DNA of 64,000 bases from Oikopleura dioica (taxonomy: Eukaryota; Chordata; Appendicularia; Copelata; Oikopleuridae). Below the pieces are notes generated by a model, which had not been told where the DNA came from, did not search any database, and was given only the letters and a program-made list of their open reading frames with translations. This document shows positions 1 to 11,396 of this stretch, piece after piece. Made by a program: the position numbers and the translations under genes. The stretch covers positions 4,841,001 through 4,905,000 of the forward strand of contig OU015567.1 in assembly GCA_907165135.1 (NCBI GenBank). The letters are read 5' to 3'. The number at the start of each line of letters is the position of its first letter. Position 1 is the first letter of the stretch.

Positions 1-715
1 GGAACCTGTTGGATCCACCCGCCTTTTGTTGAAACTTGCAGGTGTGGTTCTGTCGCTCTTGAATTCGCCCAAGCTTTGGCCATTCGCTCTTTATCCAGGG
101 GTTCTCGAAGTTGGACTACTGCAGCGTAGCAGATTGTCGCATTTATATTATCCATTTGGACCTCGATCGCGGACAAGGGCCGGCTTTCGAGGTCATTTTC
201 GGAGCTTCTCTGAATAAGGGTCTCTTTCTCTTGAGGGGGCATTTTTGTGAATGATCGAAAAAAGTAGCGAAAGATTCAAGTTTATGATAACTCGCCCTCG
301 TTTTCTCAAAAAATAAACAAGACGTCTAGACTCTTTCTAGGTCAAGCAAAGTCTAAATTTGCCCTTCAACAATACGAGCTATTTTTCTAAAGCAATTTTC
401 TGCCAAGTAGGCACCTACCTTGAGTTCTCCCTAGATAAAACTTATCCAAGCTTAATTTGTAATCTAATGAGCCATTACGAGCAAATTCCAAGTTGTTGAA
501 CTCGGAGTGTTGATCCAATTTTATGCTCAATTAAATGCACCAAAGTTAGAAATCGCGGCGAAAATTAATTCAAATATTTCAACCCTTCGCCAGGTAGCTG
601 CCACCGCTGCCGGAAGTTCATTTGCATTTTGTTAATTACTGATTTACCGCCGATTTTTAAAGAAACTTTCACAATAATAGCTGAAATAAAAGCCAAAGTC
701 CGCTTCTGACGACCT

Positions 716-909
716 TAAACGAAAAGCCGCGCAGCGGCGTTTTACAAGACGAAGCCGCAAAGCGGCTTCGCAATATGACTTTTTCAATTCAATTGCAAAA
801 AAACTGCCAAAGCCGCTGCGCGGCTTTGTTTACAAAAAAGCCGCTGCGCGGCTTTTGATTAAGTTTGTCTGACCCTGACTCAGGTTTTCTTCACAGGTCC
901 CCGAGCCGA
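716..909. repeat. MITE-like element, GCCGC hairpin type
   Basis: The right end carries ACCCTGACTCAGG followed by a CACAGG..CCGAGCC-like terminus. The body has four AAGCCGC..GCGGCTT hairpins. The left end is degraded. It belongs to the dispersed family described in the findings. Confidence 0.6.
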
Positions 910-2132
910 AAAATCAACACGTTAGATCGAAAGAGTTTCGCGAAAACTTCGCTCAAAACCGATTATTCCAGGGCTTAAAATCGGACAGCTGTCTCTCATG
1001 TCCGACTTTAAATATTTGCAAAGATTAAATATCTTTCAGGCGTCAGATCTAAACCAAACGCAGGATAAACGATTCAAAGGAATTTCCGGAAGGAGCAAAA
1101 AAAATGAAAATTGGGCCGATTCGGAAGAGTTTTCTGAAGACAGAACGTTGTTTACCCACTGGTCATTAATCCCTCGATTCTGTCCTCTGGTAAACCGAGT
1201 TCTAAAAATTTGCGCAAGAGAAGCGTGCACTTTCCAAAAGCTGTGGCCCGGTATTAAACTCTGCACCTGTTATTTTGGTGGGTTTGATGCTTACTTTGCC
1301 CTACCGGCTAAAAAACGCCCAATCGGATTTATTACTAAAAAGAAAACCCAAAAGTTAATTTTGACAAAATTTATTGCTGCGGTGAGAAAAAAGACAAGCA
1401 ATTTGCAGGTCAGATTCTTTCACATTTTTGAAACAAGAGGTGTCAACTTTCCGAGCATATTCGAAATCAAAACGTGGGGCTGATTTGACACCACGATTTT
1501 TGAGATACGAAAGAGTTGAACGTTCTGTCAATTTGAAGATAAAATACTCATGGACATATTTTCTGCCGAGAAAATTTAAGAGGCAAAAAATCATGTTTTT
1601 TTTTTTGAAAAACCTGTTTATTTTCTAAGGAATCGGGGATAGCAACAGTCATTCTTAATGAAAAATTATAAATATAAGCAATAGAAAGGGTCTTCATGGC
1701 GAATTTCGCCAAATGACTATAAAACTCATAATTATTTAGAAAAAATTAAAGACACTACGGCAAGGCATTTTTTTCTGATATTTCCGCCCCATTTTGCGGA
1801 TATTTCGGAAACATTGGCCATAAAAGAGGAAAAAAACTGAAAAAATTGGCCAATATTTTAACTCATAAATCCATAAAGATCTTCATTTAGTTTTCACCGT
1901 GACTTTCATAAATTTAATGTCTAACTGGACAATGAACTTGCATTTCCGATAATGAATATAGCTCTAAAAGTCTTTCAAAAAGAATCAGAGTGAAGAAATC
2001 AAAAAAAAAACTGGTTCAGAAATTTTACTTCAGTCTTATGGTTCTTATTTTTTTGAAGAAATTATATGGCGCTGGATTTTCAAATGCAATCACAAAATAG
2101 AATGCTTTGCGTTTCGGCGTTTGAAAAAATTT

Positions 2133-2167
2133 GACTCAGGTTTTTTACAAAGGTAACTGAGCCCAGA
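2133..2167. repeat. MITE terminal fragment
   Basis: A solitary right end: GACTCAGGTTTTTTAC, then a GAGCCCAG terminus, with no hairpin body beside it. Confidence 0.45.
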
Positions 2168-2625
2168 ACTTATGTTTTCTCAAGAGGCCCCCAATTCGTG
2201 ATGGGAATTAGTCCATTTCAAAAGCCAGCGTCATATAATTTTCTCCAAATTTCCCACGGAAATTTACGAAAACAACTCACGAACTATTTTTCGTAAAAGA
2301 CACATTTCCACAATATTTATGCTTTGAACTTTTCATAACCCGCGTTCAAGAGCTTCCACGCTTTTCTCTTTCGCCGGATGGGAATCACGTGGTTTGTGAG
2401 TATACAACTCATGCAGTCGTAAGGAGCCTAAAGACCGGAACAGCCGACTCGTTAGCTGGATGAAGTTTCGGCTTCGCGGCTTCCTGCTAAACGAAGTTTT
2501 TTTTCTAAAGTTTTAGCCATCTTCGTGAGTTTTTTCTAACGTGGGTCTGTTTCCGAAGCTTTTCCGCAAAAGTTGAATGTTAGAAGACAAGAAATTCTTC
2601 AAAACGAATCAATTCTCTCATTTTT

Positions 2626-2799
2626 GGCTGGGAAACCTGTGTAAAAAACCTGAGTCAGGGTCTGAAGATCTTTAATGAAAAGCCGCAAAGCGGCTTTTTT
2701 AAAAACGAAGCCGCAAAGCGGCTTCGCTAGAAGTTCAAAATTGATTTGAAAATTGATTTTTTAGGGCCCTGAGTCAGGTTTTCTACGCAGGCTGCCAAG
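2626..2799. repeat. MITE-like element, near complete
   Basis: Left end GGCTGGGAAACCTGTG..CCTGAGTCAGGG, two GCCGC/GCGGC hairpins, and right end CCTGAGTCAGGTTTTC..GCTGCCAAG. About 174 bp; both ends are recognisable inverted repeats. Confidence 0.65.
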
Positions 2800-3231
2800 T
2801 ACCGTCTGACTTTGACCGCAAAAATCTCCATAAACCTCCATAAAACTTCTGTCCGTTGTCAACTCGTTGTTTGATGAATGTAAATAATTAAAATTGCGAA
2901 ATTGAAATCCTCTTGTGCAATTCTTGCAAAATTAATCTTATAATATTTTGAAAGCAGGTGAGAGAGCGGCACAAGCAAGGGACGTGTCGTATCATAATCC
3001 CGATGTCCCGACATTCCAGAGTAAATTCACGATCCAAATTTATTTCCACCCTCGACGGCGGTCCGTTTCCGTCCTTGTTATCCGAGCGGTTATGATGAGT
3101 GGCGATTTTCATTCCGGCAATGCTGTTTCTCGTAGAGAGGCGTTTTTTATGCAATTATTGATCTTTTTTATTATCTCACCCAAGGTTTTTAAACTTATAC
3201 AATACGACTATTTAAACAATAGTCTTAACTT

Positions 3232-3511
3232 TTTGTAGACCAAAAAAATAAATTTTGACTAAAAAATCGATCAAAAAGTCAAAATTTAAAGCCAATACTT
3301 TAGTCTTATTTCTCAAATTTTTTAGTCTTAGTCTTGTCTAGTCAACTTATCTTCAAATAAAAGTTAGTCTTCTTAGTCCCCTTTAGTTCAGTATAATAAG
3401 GACAAGGGTTAAAAGACTAGAAACACAAGACGAATTTTCATTTGAAAACGAATTGTCTAGACTAAATTTTGACTAAAAAAGACTAAGATTAGACTAAGCT
3501 TCGATCTGTCT
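3232..3511. repeat. TAGTC/GACTA-rich foldback block
   Basis: The words TAGTCTT and AGTCTA dominate the first half and their complements AAGACTA and TAGACTA the second half. The block is therefore a degenerate inverted repeat of about 280 bp. No coding capacity is seen. Confidence 0.45.
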
Positions 3512-4134
3512 AAAAATTTATTTTTTTTTGTGTTTTTAATATTTGATAGATTTTGATGCAAAGAAATACAAAATACTAAAATGATATTTGAATAATTTTA
3601 TGATTTTTATTGGTTGGATCCATTTTTCAACAATTTTTTTGGCAGGGCATGAAACTTTGTACAGGATTAAATAAATTTTCTTACTTGGAACAAATTATAC
3701 AATTGCATTAAATTCAGTAGTTGATTCAGTGGTTTGAAATGTTCTGTCGGGCTCTAGGCCTTGTGTTGAGTTTTTCTTTTATCAAGTAAAACAGGAGGCC
3801 GATCCACGTGATTTATCATCATCAGGATCGTTGATTTGTAGATTGAGAATGGGCAGTAGCTGATTTTCGGGACGATTTCTTAAGGTTTTTCGGGATGCTT
3901 TTTTTCCGCAGACCAAGAGGAAGAGTTTCTCAGCTTTTCTTTTTTCCATATTTCCGGGTGGAAGGTAGAAAAGCTGACATCTTGAAAAACACTTAAGGGT
4001 ATCCCCAGGTTAGGTTTAAGACTGAGAATCCGACTGAAGTGACCACAGAAACCAGCGTGAATCGTCAGCAGGAATGAAGTAAAGGGGGTTTCCTTTCAAA
4101 AGAGAAAGGGGTCGGAATTCTTTCAAAAACCTAG

Positions 4135-5194
4135 TTAGAGCGCGGGGATTTTGTCGGACCATCGGTTGTACATGCTGCGGGCGCGCTTGGCTGGAAGCTT
4201 GTCTTTTCGCATGCCGTGGCAGTTGTTCAAATATCGAGTTGCCCACTTGCGAAGACCGGTCGTCACTTGCTTCCAAGCTTTTTGAGGGTTGGCGCTGAGG
4301 GCTCGGCTTTTGCCGCCGCCGCGGACGAGGATTTGATCTTGTTTGCCGCGGAATTGGCAGGTGCCCATGTCGAAGTACGCGCACTCCTCGTCGTCCTCTT
4401 CGCAGAGATCGTCAGCGGAGTCGGTGATGAAATCAAACTGATCATCGCTCAAGTTCTCCCAGTTCTGCCCCTCGAAGCAGTACTCGTACAGCCACATGAA
4501 GCTGGAGTCTTCGGCAACCCAGGTGTTTTGGCGCCAATCGTCGGAGATGGAAAAGTCGGCTTGTCGTCGTCGACGGCTGGAGACTGGGCGACGGGGCTTG
4601 CCATTGTCTCTGTAAAAGATAAAACGTGAGATCTTATTCGAAAAATCATGATTTTTTTTTAATCAAAAAGAAAATTTTAAAGAAAAATTTCAGATAAGAT
4701 TTTTTGCTGAAAAATTCTCTATTTTGACGAATAAGATCTCAATTATAATCAATTTTTCTGCTCACCTGAGATGTGGATCTGGGTCTGGGCCTCCGTTTGG
4801 CAAGGAGCTGTCGAAGAATCCACAGTTGTCGGAGTCGAATCGAGACTTCATTTTGTCAGCAAAGCTCTGGAGGTTTCCGAGAACTCGAGTTCGTCGTTTT
4901 TTTGACCATTCTGCCTCAAGAGCTGGGTGTTCGAGCACCTGTACTGCAAGTTTGTTTCTCAATCTGAAGGAATGAAGGTTATTTTTGGGTCGAAAAATGG
5001 TCAAAAAAGTCGAAAAAATGGCCGAAAATCGCATTTTTTTCTTGAAAAAATCCCAAAAAACAGGATTTTTAGCTTTAAAAATAGCGTGAGGTAGACGCTT
5101 ACCTATTGAGTCGGTTGAGAGGATGTCGAGGAGGCACCTTTCGGTCCCTCTTGGCAACTGCAACGCCGAGGATAACACTTTCAATAATCTTCAT
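4135..5194 (-). CDS. Predicted secreted basic/acidic protein, unknown family
   Basis: Three exons: 5194-5103, 4963-4766 and 4609-4135. Joined, they stay in frame and give 254 residues. The introns have GT-AG ends (GTAAGC..TTCAG and GTGAGC..ACAG). The N-terminus (MKIIESVILGVAVA then KRDRK) looks like a short signal peptide with basic residues after it. The middle is rich in Arg/Lys; a later segment is very acidic (DDLCEEDDEECAYFD) and is followed by a basic C-terminal region. Six cysteines lie in the last two exons, which suggests an extracellular disulfide-bonded protein. I do not recognise the family. A start further upstream cannot be excluded, but the ATG at 5194 sits directly before the hydrophobic stretch. 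Confidence 0.7.
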
Positions 5195-6404
5195 TGTGTT
5201 TGGTCAGTGTGTTCTTGTTTTTTGGCTTTCCGGGATTTTACTTGTTCGGCTCTTATCGAAACGCGGTAAAAAAGGGGATCAAACCTCGGCGAGTTGCTCT
5301 TTTATTCTTTTATCAGGCTATGCTGATGAAAAAGTATGAAGCTTCCGACTTTTGCAGAGGTTTTTATAAGCGCGGTACCGCGCGGCGCCCGCGCCACGGT
5401 ACACGCACGAGGGCGCTAGTTCCATGCGGATGAGGAATCATGAGAGCGCGCGCCATGAGGATTTTTGGTGCCGCGGTAATTGAAGCTGTTTTGGGGTTAA
5501 TATGTTGATAAAAATTAATCTTTATTTTCTATTATTTAAAATTTTGATGTGTCTTTTAAAAATATGAAAATATAAAAATACTACTAAAGAAACATGAACT
5601 CGCTACATTCTACGACCTGAACGATTCCAGCTAGCAACTTAATCAATATTTTCATAAGACATACCTTGCCTGAAAAACCATATTCTGAGAAAAAATAACA
5701 TGAATATGATTTTCCTGAGAATGCGGGAATTCTAGATTAAATTTAAAGCAAATCTGTAATTCAGTCATCTATTTGAAATTTTTGACTTATAAAAATATCA
5801 TTCTTAATTTTAATGATTCGGAAAATTGTCCTAATTAGAACTTGATCTTGCTGAGTTTATTAGAAAAGTACTTCTGAAAAGAGGAAACGGAGCTTCTATT
5901 TTCGTCATCATAGCGGGTTCTGCTTGCCAAACGAGGTGAAAAATAATTCTCTCGGAAACGCGCATAAGCTTAATGGTCTAGTCAGTGGCTTACAGGATTT
6001 GTCGTTGGATCACAATCACCGCGAAAGCTGTTGAGTTTCTTGAGTTCAAATTATGTAAGGAAAAAAATCAAAAAAGAAAATTGCAAGGAAAGACACGTCT
6101 TCTAGCGCGCAGAACAGTCAATAACGATCCCAAACTTGCTGCAAAGGTCAATTCGTTAATTTCTCAATCCGAAAATCGCCCTTGAATTCTGGGTAAAATC
6201 AACCACGTTACTTCACCTTGAGCCGGTCCTTTATCTGTTGAGCTCTCTTGACATGATCGGCTCATGCGCAATTATTCAAGATGATCGAACTCGCGCAATT
6301 TTCACCCTTCACACTTGCACAATCCGTTTTCGGAGTTTAAGTCGACCTGGAAATGCTTTTGAAAGCACAATTATGCTCTCCCTTTTGTTATTTTCTTCGA
6401 AAAT

Positions 6405-6790
6405 CTGAGTATAAAACCTGAGTCAGGCTCTGTAAGATCATCGATGAAAAGCCGCGTAGCGGCTTTTTTAAAAACGAAGCCTCAAAGCGGCTCCGCAAAG
6501 TAACCCTTAGAATAATTCTTAAATTCCGGCGAAGCCGCTTCGCGGCTTCGTTTTTCAAAAGCCGCTGCGCGGCTTTTCAGCAATAATCTTTCATACCCTG
6601 ACTCAGGGCTTATACAAACGAAGCCGCAAAGCGGCTTCGCAAGAACTTTTGAACAGACTGGATAGGTTCTCCGAGATAGCCGCTTTGCGGCTTTGTTTAA
6701 AGAAAGCCGCCAGTCGGCTTCTCCTTAAATATATTATATACAGTATATCAAACCCTAAGTCGGGCTTTCTACACAGGTTGCCGAGTCCAG
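6405..6790. repeat. MITE-like element, compound copy
   Basis: Starts with AACCTGAGTCAGGCTC, contains an internal ACCCTGACTCAGGG, and ends with ACACAGGTTGCCGAGTCCAG. Six or more GCCGC/GCGGC hairpins. The middle terminus suggests two elements in tandem or one nested in the other. Confidence 0.6.
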
Positions 6791-7304
6791 ATCGACTCAG
6801 ACATGTTTTTTTTCCAAGTTGAAATTGATTGAGGTCAGCGGTCGTCGGATCTTAGACACACTCAAAATGACAGAAGATCAATAAGTATCGCCGATCATAT
6901 TTAATTCTGATAGCCAATTTATTTTATTTCGATAAAAGTCGGCCTATATACAAGTTTTTTTAAATATTCCCGAAGATGGACGAGAAACCATTTAGTGAGT
7001 GAAAAATGCGAAAAGAGCTTCAATTTTCTTTAGTTTATGCGTTGTGTCTTCTGGAAAACGGTTTGAAAAAAATGATCTAAAAAGGTTTTATTTTTTGATA
7101 TAAACATATTACGTGGTTGAGAGTTTGTTTAGAGCGTTTTTCATTAGAACATGATGATGATTTTGCACTTGCAGCGAGCAAGGAGTTTTTCGCGGATCAC
7201 GTGTTTACATTTTTGCGAGCTCCGCGTGAGCAAGTTAAAATAATATCCACGCAAAGAGTTTTCCATTCCTCGGAATCGGGGAAAAAGCAAATCTAAGCAT
7301 GAAT

Positions 7305-7450
7305 TTTTGGTCCGAAATTATCGATTTTTCTTGCAAAATTTGGGCGAAAATTCGACCTGATTTTTGACCAAAAATGATTATTTTTCGTCAAAAAATTCAA
7401 TTTTGGACCAAATTTTTTTTAGAAAAATCGACAATTTTGGAGCCAAAAAT
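7305..7450. repeat. Dispersed A/T repeat, copy 1
   Basis: Shares words such as TCGATTTTTCTT, TTTTGACCAAAAATGA and TTTTGGACCAAATTTTT in the same order with 8565-8720. It looks like a diverged duplicate; no coding role is seen. Confidence 0.4.
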
Positions 7451-8564
7451 ACCGAAAATACGCATCATATCAAAAATAAATGATAGTTTTATTAATTGAA
7501 TCTTCATTCAACAAAACTCTTCGAAAACAAAGTAATTTGGTAACAAAGTTTTTCTATATTTGTATTTCAAACCTGTCCAAGTGCTCAGGTGCTCCAGGCT
7601 CCGCAAAACATTACGGCTCAAAACTGGAATTTCATTCATTGAATTGAGTGCCAAAGTAGCACCTGCGCACTATTGAAGTCGAGTTTTTTCGATGAAACTT
7701 ATTTTTTCCACTTTTAAAGTCTCATTGCTTCAGTCTCAAGCGGCTTCTCGATTCTACTTCAATTAAAAAATTCATTTTGGCGCTAGAAATTCTTGAATTG
7801 CTGGATCCAACAATTGAATTGAGTAAAATTTCCGCAGGTGAGGCGGATCTAAAGGAAAAGCGTTCGTCCGGAGCACCTGTATATCCTGTTAGTGGTGATG
7901 TATTTATGCCGCTTTGTTTTTCTACTTTGCTGCTGTTGTGTAGAGATTCCGATTTCCGTTACGATTAAAACGTGATCACATTTTTGCTCAAAAAATTCCA
8001 AGATTTTTCAATCCCCGAAAAATTTTCACTTTGAACTTTTTTCGCGCGAGTAGCTAAGTTGAGATAACATATTTTTGAGGGGCATGTTCGGGGCATCTTT
8101 AATTTATTTTCATCCCTTCCACGCAACAGTTTAACCTTGTAAAATTACGTGTAGCAGATGATAGATCTGATGATGCTTCAAGATGATTGAATATTTTTTA
8201 ATTTGCAAATCGTAATCTCCAAAAAACAGCGGCGAGGCTGACCCTTATTATCAGCAAAAACAAGCCGCTGTTGTATCAACTGGAGAAAATTTCGACAAAG
8301 CCGAAATTTACGACGGAACTGGTCAATAGAGTTTCGCCAAGAGGGTCAAGAAATGAACCGGTCTGTAATTATGGGATCGCTGTAAAACCGTTGTTATCTG
8401 ATTTCGACTCGGGAATAAGTCGACTTGGATACCCGTAATACTCCGATAAGAACGAATGACGGAGCTTGTTGGTGAGCTCGATTAAGTATCGCTCCTTATC
8501 AGCAAAATTTACGATGTCAAACAGAGATACACGTAGACATACAGTCATTTCAAGGCAATATTTC

Positions 8565-8720
8565 TTATTTCTGGTCGAAAATTGTCGATTTTTCTTCAAA
8601 ATTCGGTTCAAAATTGAATGTTCGACCCAAATTTTCGACAAAAATGACTCTTTTGGACCAAATTTTTGAAGAAAAAGCAACAAACTTGGACCAAAAAATT
8701 TTTTTTTGACAAAAATGGAC
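8565..8720. repeat. Dispersed A/T repeat, copy 2
   Basis: Diverged copy of 7305-7450, with the order TCGATTTTTCTT, ACAAAAATGAC, TTTTGGACCAAATTTTT retained. Confidence 0.4.
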
Positions 8721-9075
8721 CTTTTTTTACAATTATTTTGTACTAACCCTAGTCGTCGTAGTTTGACTTCATAAAATTCTTATTTTTCTTGACCCTTGAA
8801 AAGATAAACGAAAATCTGACAATCAAGAATTTCAACTATTCGCCTCAGCAAGAAGAAGACGACGATTGCCGAGAAAGTTGCGTCTGAGAAAACAGAAACC
8901 AAAAGCGTTCGATTCTTTTTGGCGAGTTCTGCGGCGATAAAGAAAAATCCACTTTTGCCACAAATTAAATTTGCCCACTGCCCGACGACCGTCCACGTGA
9001 TTTTTGGGATGCTTCAATTAGAGCATCCTCTTACTGTATCTTTTAAGAGCTTTTTGGGTTTGAGATCATTAATCT

Positions 9076-9235
9076 TAAAATAAGGGTATTCCTTGATAAA
9101 ATTACATAGGAATACCCTTATTTTAATGACAATGACACCCTTAAAAACTTTCCAACGAGGGTGTCAACAACCAAAGAAAGCAAAATCGTTGTTGACACCC
9201 TTAAATTATCGTTGGGGATACCCTTTTATAAAATC
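9076..9235. repeat. Two adjacent inverted repeats
   Basis: AAAATAAGGGTATTCC (9076) pairs with GGAATACCCTTATTTT (9109). GGGTGTCAACAAC (9160) pairs with GTTGTTGACACCC (9191). The AGGGTATCC word recurs in the element at 9793-10029. Confidence 0.5.
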
Positions 9236-9792
9236 ACAATAAGAAAATAAACTTTCAAGTAAATCTCCTCGAAATCCGTGTTTGAACTCTAAACTGTGAA
9301 AGAATTGCAAAACAAAATGCACAAGACGTATTTTAAATGCCTATCACTTTGCTGGAATTTCAAAATTGTTATTTAGAAATGTACATAAGGTAGATCATTT
9401 TCTTTCGCTACGACTTGACTTGCCAGAAGTCTGCCAGCCGCATTTTTTTCATCTATTTTTATTCAAAATAGCAACTGTTTTAAGGGGATCGGAAAAATTT
9501 TAAATTTCATCCTCTTTTTGGTGGAGTGTTTTAAAAACCGGAAGCATTAAAGAAAATACTGGCGGAAAAGTGAATAAAATAAAGTAAAAGCTGATTCACT
9601 TAGTTTCTGACCTCGCGGAAACTGCAAGCGTCATGCGGGAGCTTAAGGGCCTCCGTGTCAAATGAGCTAAAATTTAAGCCAACTTGAGGTCATTCACAAG
9701 CTCCATTCAATCCTTTTATGGACACTTCTGTATCGACCCCGAGATTCGCCAAAGTTTGTTTATTCAAAAGGAAGGGATACGGTATCCCGGAT

Positions 9793-10029
9793 ACCCTTAA
9801 TTTTGATCAAAGTTGATCTAAATTTTAGACTCAAAGGAATCATCATGAGCGATAAAAATCGATAAGCCGCTTGCGGCTTCGAGAAAATGAATAATAAAGC
9901 CGCGCTTCGCGCGGCTAATTTTTTTTTGTCACTCGAAGCCGCAAGCGGCTTCTCGATTTTATTCTCATAATTATTTTAAAGAGTCAATGGTAAGACCAAT
10001 TCTGATCAAAATTAAGGGTATCCCTTCTT
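9793..10029. repeat. MITE-like element with GGGTATCC ends
   Basis: Terminal inverted repeats GGATACCCTTAATTTTGATC and its complement, about 22 bp, enclose GCCGC hairpins (AAGCCGCTTGCGGCTTCG and its mirror). The body resembles the common MITE family but the termini differ, so it is a separate family or a chimera. Confidence 0.55.
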
Positions 10030-10207
10030 TTTCGGGGTCAAATAATTTGATAAAATCAAATTTCCGTATTTACGAAGTAATTTCCGAAAACGTAATTTCA
10101 TCGCAATAAAACTACGTGATTTCATGTAACCAACTTGTTCCTGACACTTATTTTGGGAAATATCAAACCATATTTGTATTAAATTAGGGCTGCCCCAAAA
10201 CGGCCTA

Positions 10208-10975
10208 CATTAAGGATATAGCCGTTCTCAAGGCACTTTCGTAGCGCCGAAATGGGGCGATAAAATTTTTTCATTTCACGACAGCTCCTACCTAAAATTA
10301 TGTCTAGAATTCAATTCTGATGTTTTTAAAAATTTTTTTCCAAGAAAAATTCTCTCTGGAGCGATTTGAAATCTTACGATCACTTTTTCTCGAAATTTTT
10401 CAATTAAATTGCTAAAACTAAACCGTTTTTTATTATAAATAACTGCTAATCTATCTTCCTAGGGCCTCAAAATATCAAAACCCAAGAAAATTTTCATTCT
10501 AGCGTATTCTTCTTTTTGGCGTTTCTTTTTCATAAATGCTGCGCTCAGGGCGCTCGACCAATCAGCGCGCTCTTTCACATGCGCGCCTCACCGCGCGATG
10601 GAGGAGGGCGCCCAGCGCAGCAAACCAGAGCGCTGTCTGACGCTTCGGCTCACTCAAGTAAGCCTCATAAAAATGGCTCTAGAATCATAAATACTTGGAA
10701 TCTATAAGGATTGAGGCCCTAGGAATGTAGAGAAAGGTCCAAATTTTTAATTTATTAAAAAAATTCGACCGATTTAGTGGAAAATTCTCGAGAAAAAGTG
10801 ATCGTAAGATTTAAAATTGCTCTAGAGAGAAATTTTTCCATTAAAAAATTAAAAAGAACACTAGAATCGGGTTTCTTTGGCAATTTTAGGTAGAGTTCCT
10901 TTTGAAATGAAAAAATTTTATCGTCCCCTTTTGGCGCTACGAAAGTGCCTTGAGAACGGCTATATCCTTAAATGA
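10208..10975. repeat. Long foldback element
   Basis: The ends TTAAGGATATAGCCG and CGGCTATATCCTTAA start long inverted arms; the two arms share AACGGCTATATCC, GGCACTTTCGTAGCGCC and CCTAGGGCCTCAA in mirror order. The loop (about 10540-10640) is GC-rich with CAATCAGCGCG. Total about 768 bp. No transposase frame, so it would be non-autonomous. Confidence 0.6.
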
Positions 10976-11169
10976 ATCTGACGATTTCCGGAATCCAAGT
11001 AGGACAGAACACGACAAATAGCTTTGAACCTTCTTTCCGCGGTCCAGATTTACGCGGTGATTTGGTTTAACAATCGTGGCCTTTTTAAAAATTGATTCTA
11101 AATTTGCCCCTCGCGCGGTTTTTCTAAAAAATTTGAACAAGATCATTTTTAAGGCTCTAATAGGGTGGA

Positions 11170-11396
11170 CAACCTGTTCAGAAATCCTGAGTTAGGGTCA
11201 GAAAAATCCTTTGTGAAAAGCCGCGTAGCGGCTTTCTTAAAAGTAAAGCCGCAAAGCTGCTTCACAAAAATTTTAAATTGACTACGAAGGAGATTTTTCG
11301 AAGCCGCTTTGCGGCTTTGTTCTCAAAAAAGCCGCTGCGCGGCTTTTCATTGGATATCTTTCAGACCCTGACTCAGGATTTCTACACAGAATATCG
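11170..11396. repeat. MITE-like element
   Basis: Left end AACCTGTTCAGAAATCCTGA, right end ACCCTGACTCAGGATTTC..ACACAG, with four GCCGC/GCGGC hairpins between. Confidence 0.6.

Larger units (their letters stand above)
1..4134. other. Gene-poor repeat-rich stretch
   Basis: No convincing gene is seen on either strand. Open frames up to 161 codons (998-1483, plus) lack family motifs, a signal sequence or plausible splice partners, and look like chance. The sequence holds MITE copies (listed separately), A/T-rich DNA and a TAGTC/GACTA-rich block. Confidence 0.6.
5195..9075. other. Intergenic, no convincing gene
   Basis: Short open frames only (for example 5985-6185 plus, 7777-7968 plus and 8369-8683 minus), none with family motifs. 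A very GC-rich palindromic patch (GCGGTACCGCGCGGCGCC) lies near 5372-5402. The rest is A/T-rich DNA with dispersed repeats listed separately. Confidence 0.5.

Noticed and set aside
11-124. BamHI, EcoRI, HindIII and PstI sites close together, suggesting cloning vector sequence
   Set aside because: No other vector sequence is recognisable, and the spacing is not that of a polylinker. Most likely chance.
998-1483. 161-codon plus-strand frame
   Set aside because: No motif, odd composition, overlapping frames on the other strand, no splice or poly(A) context.
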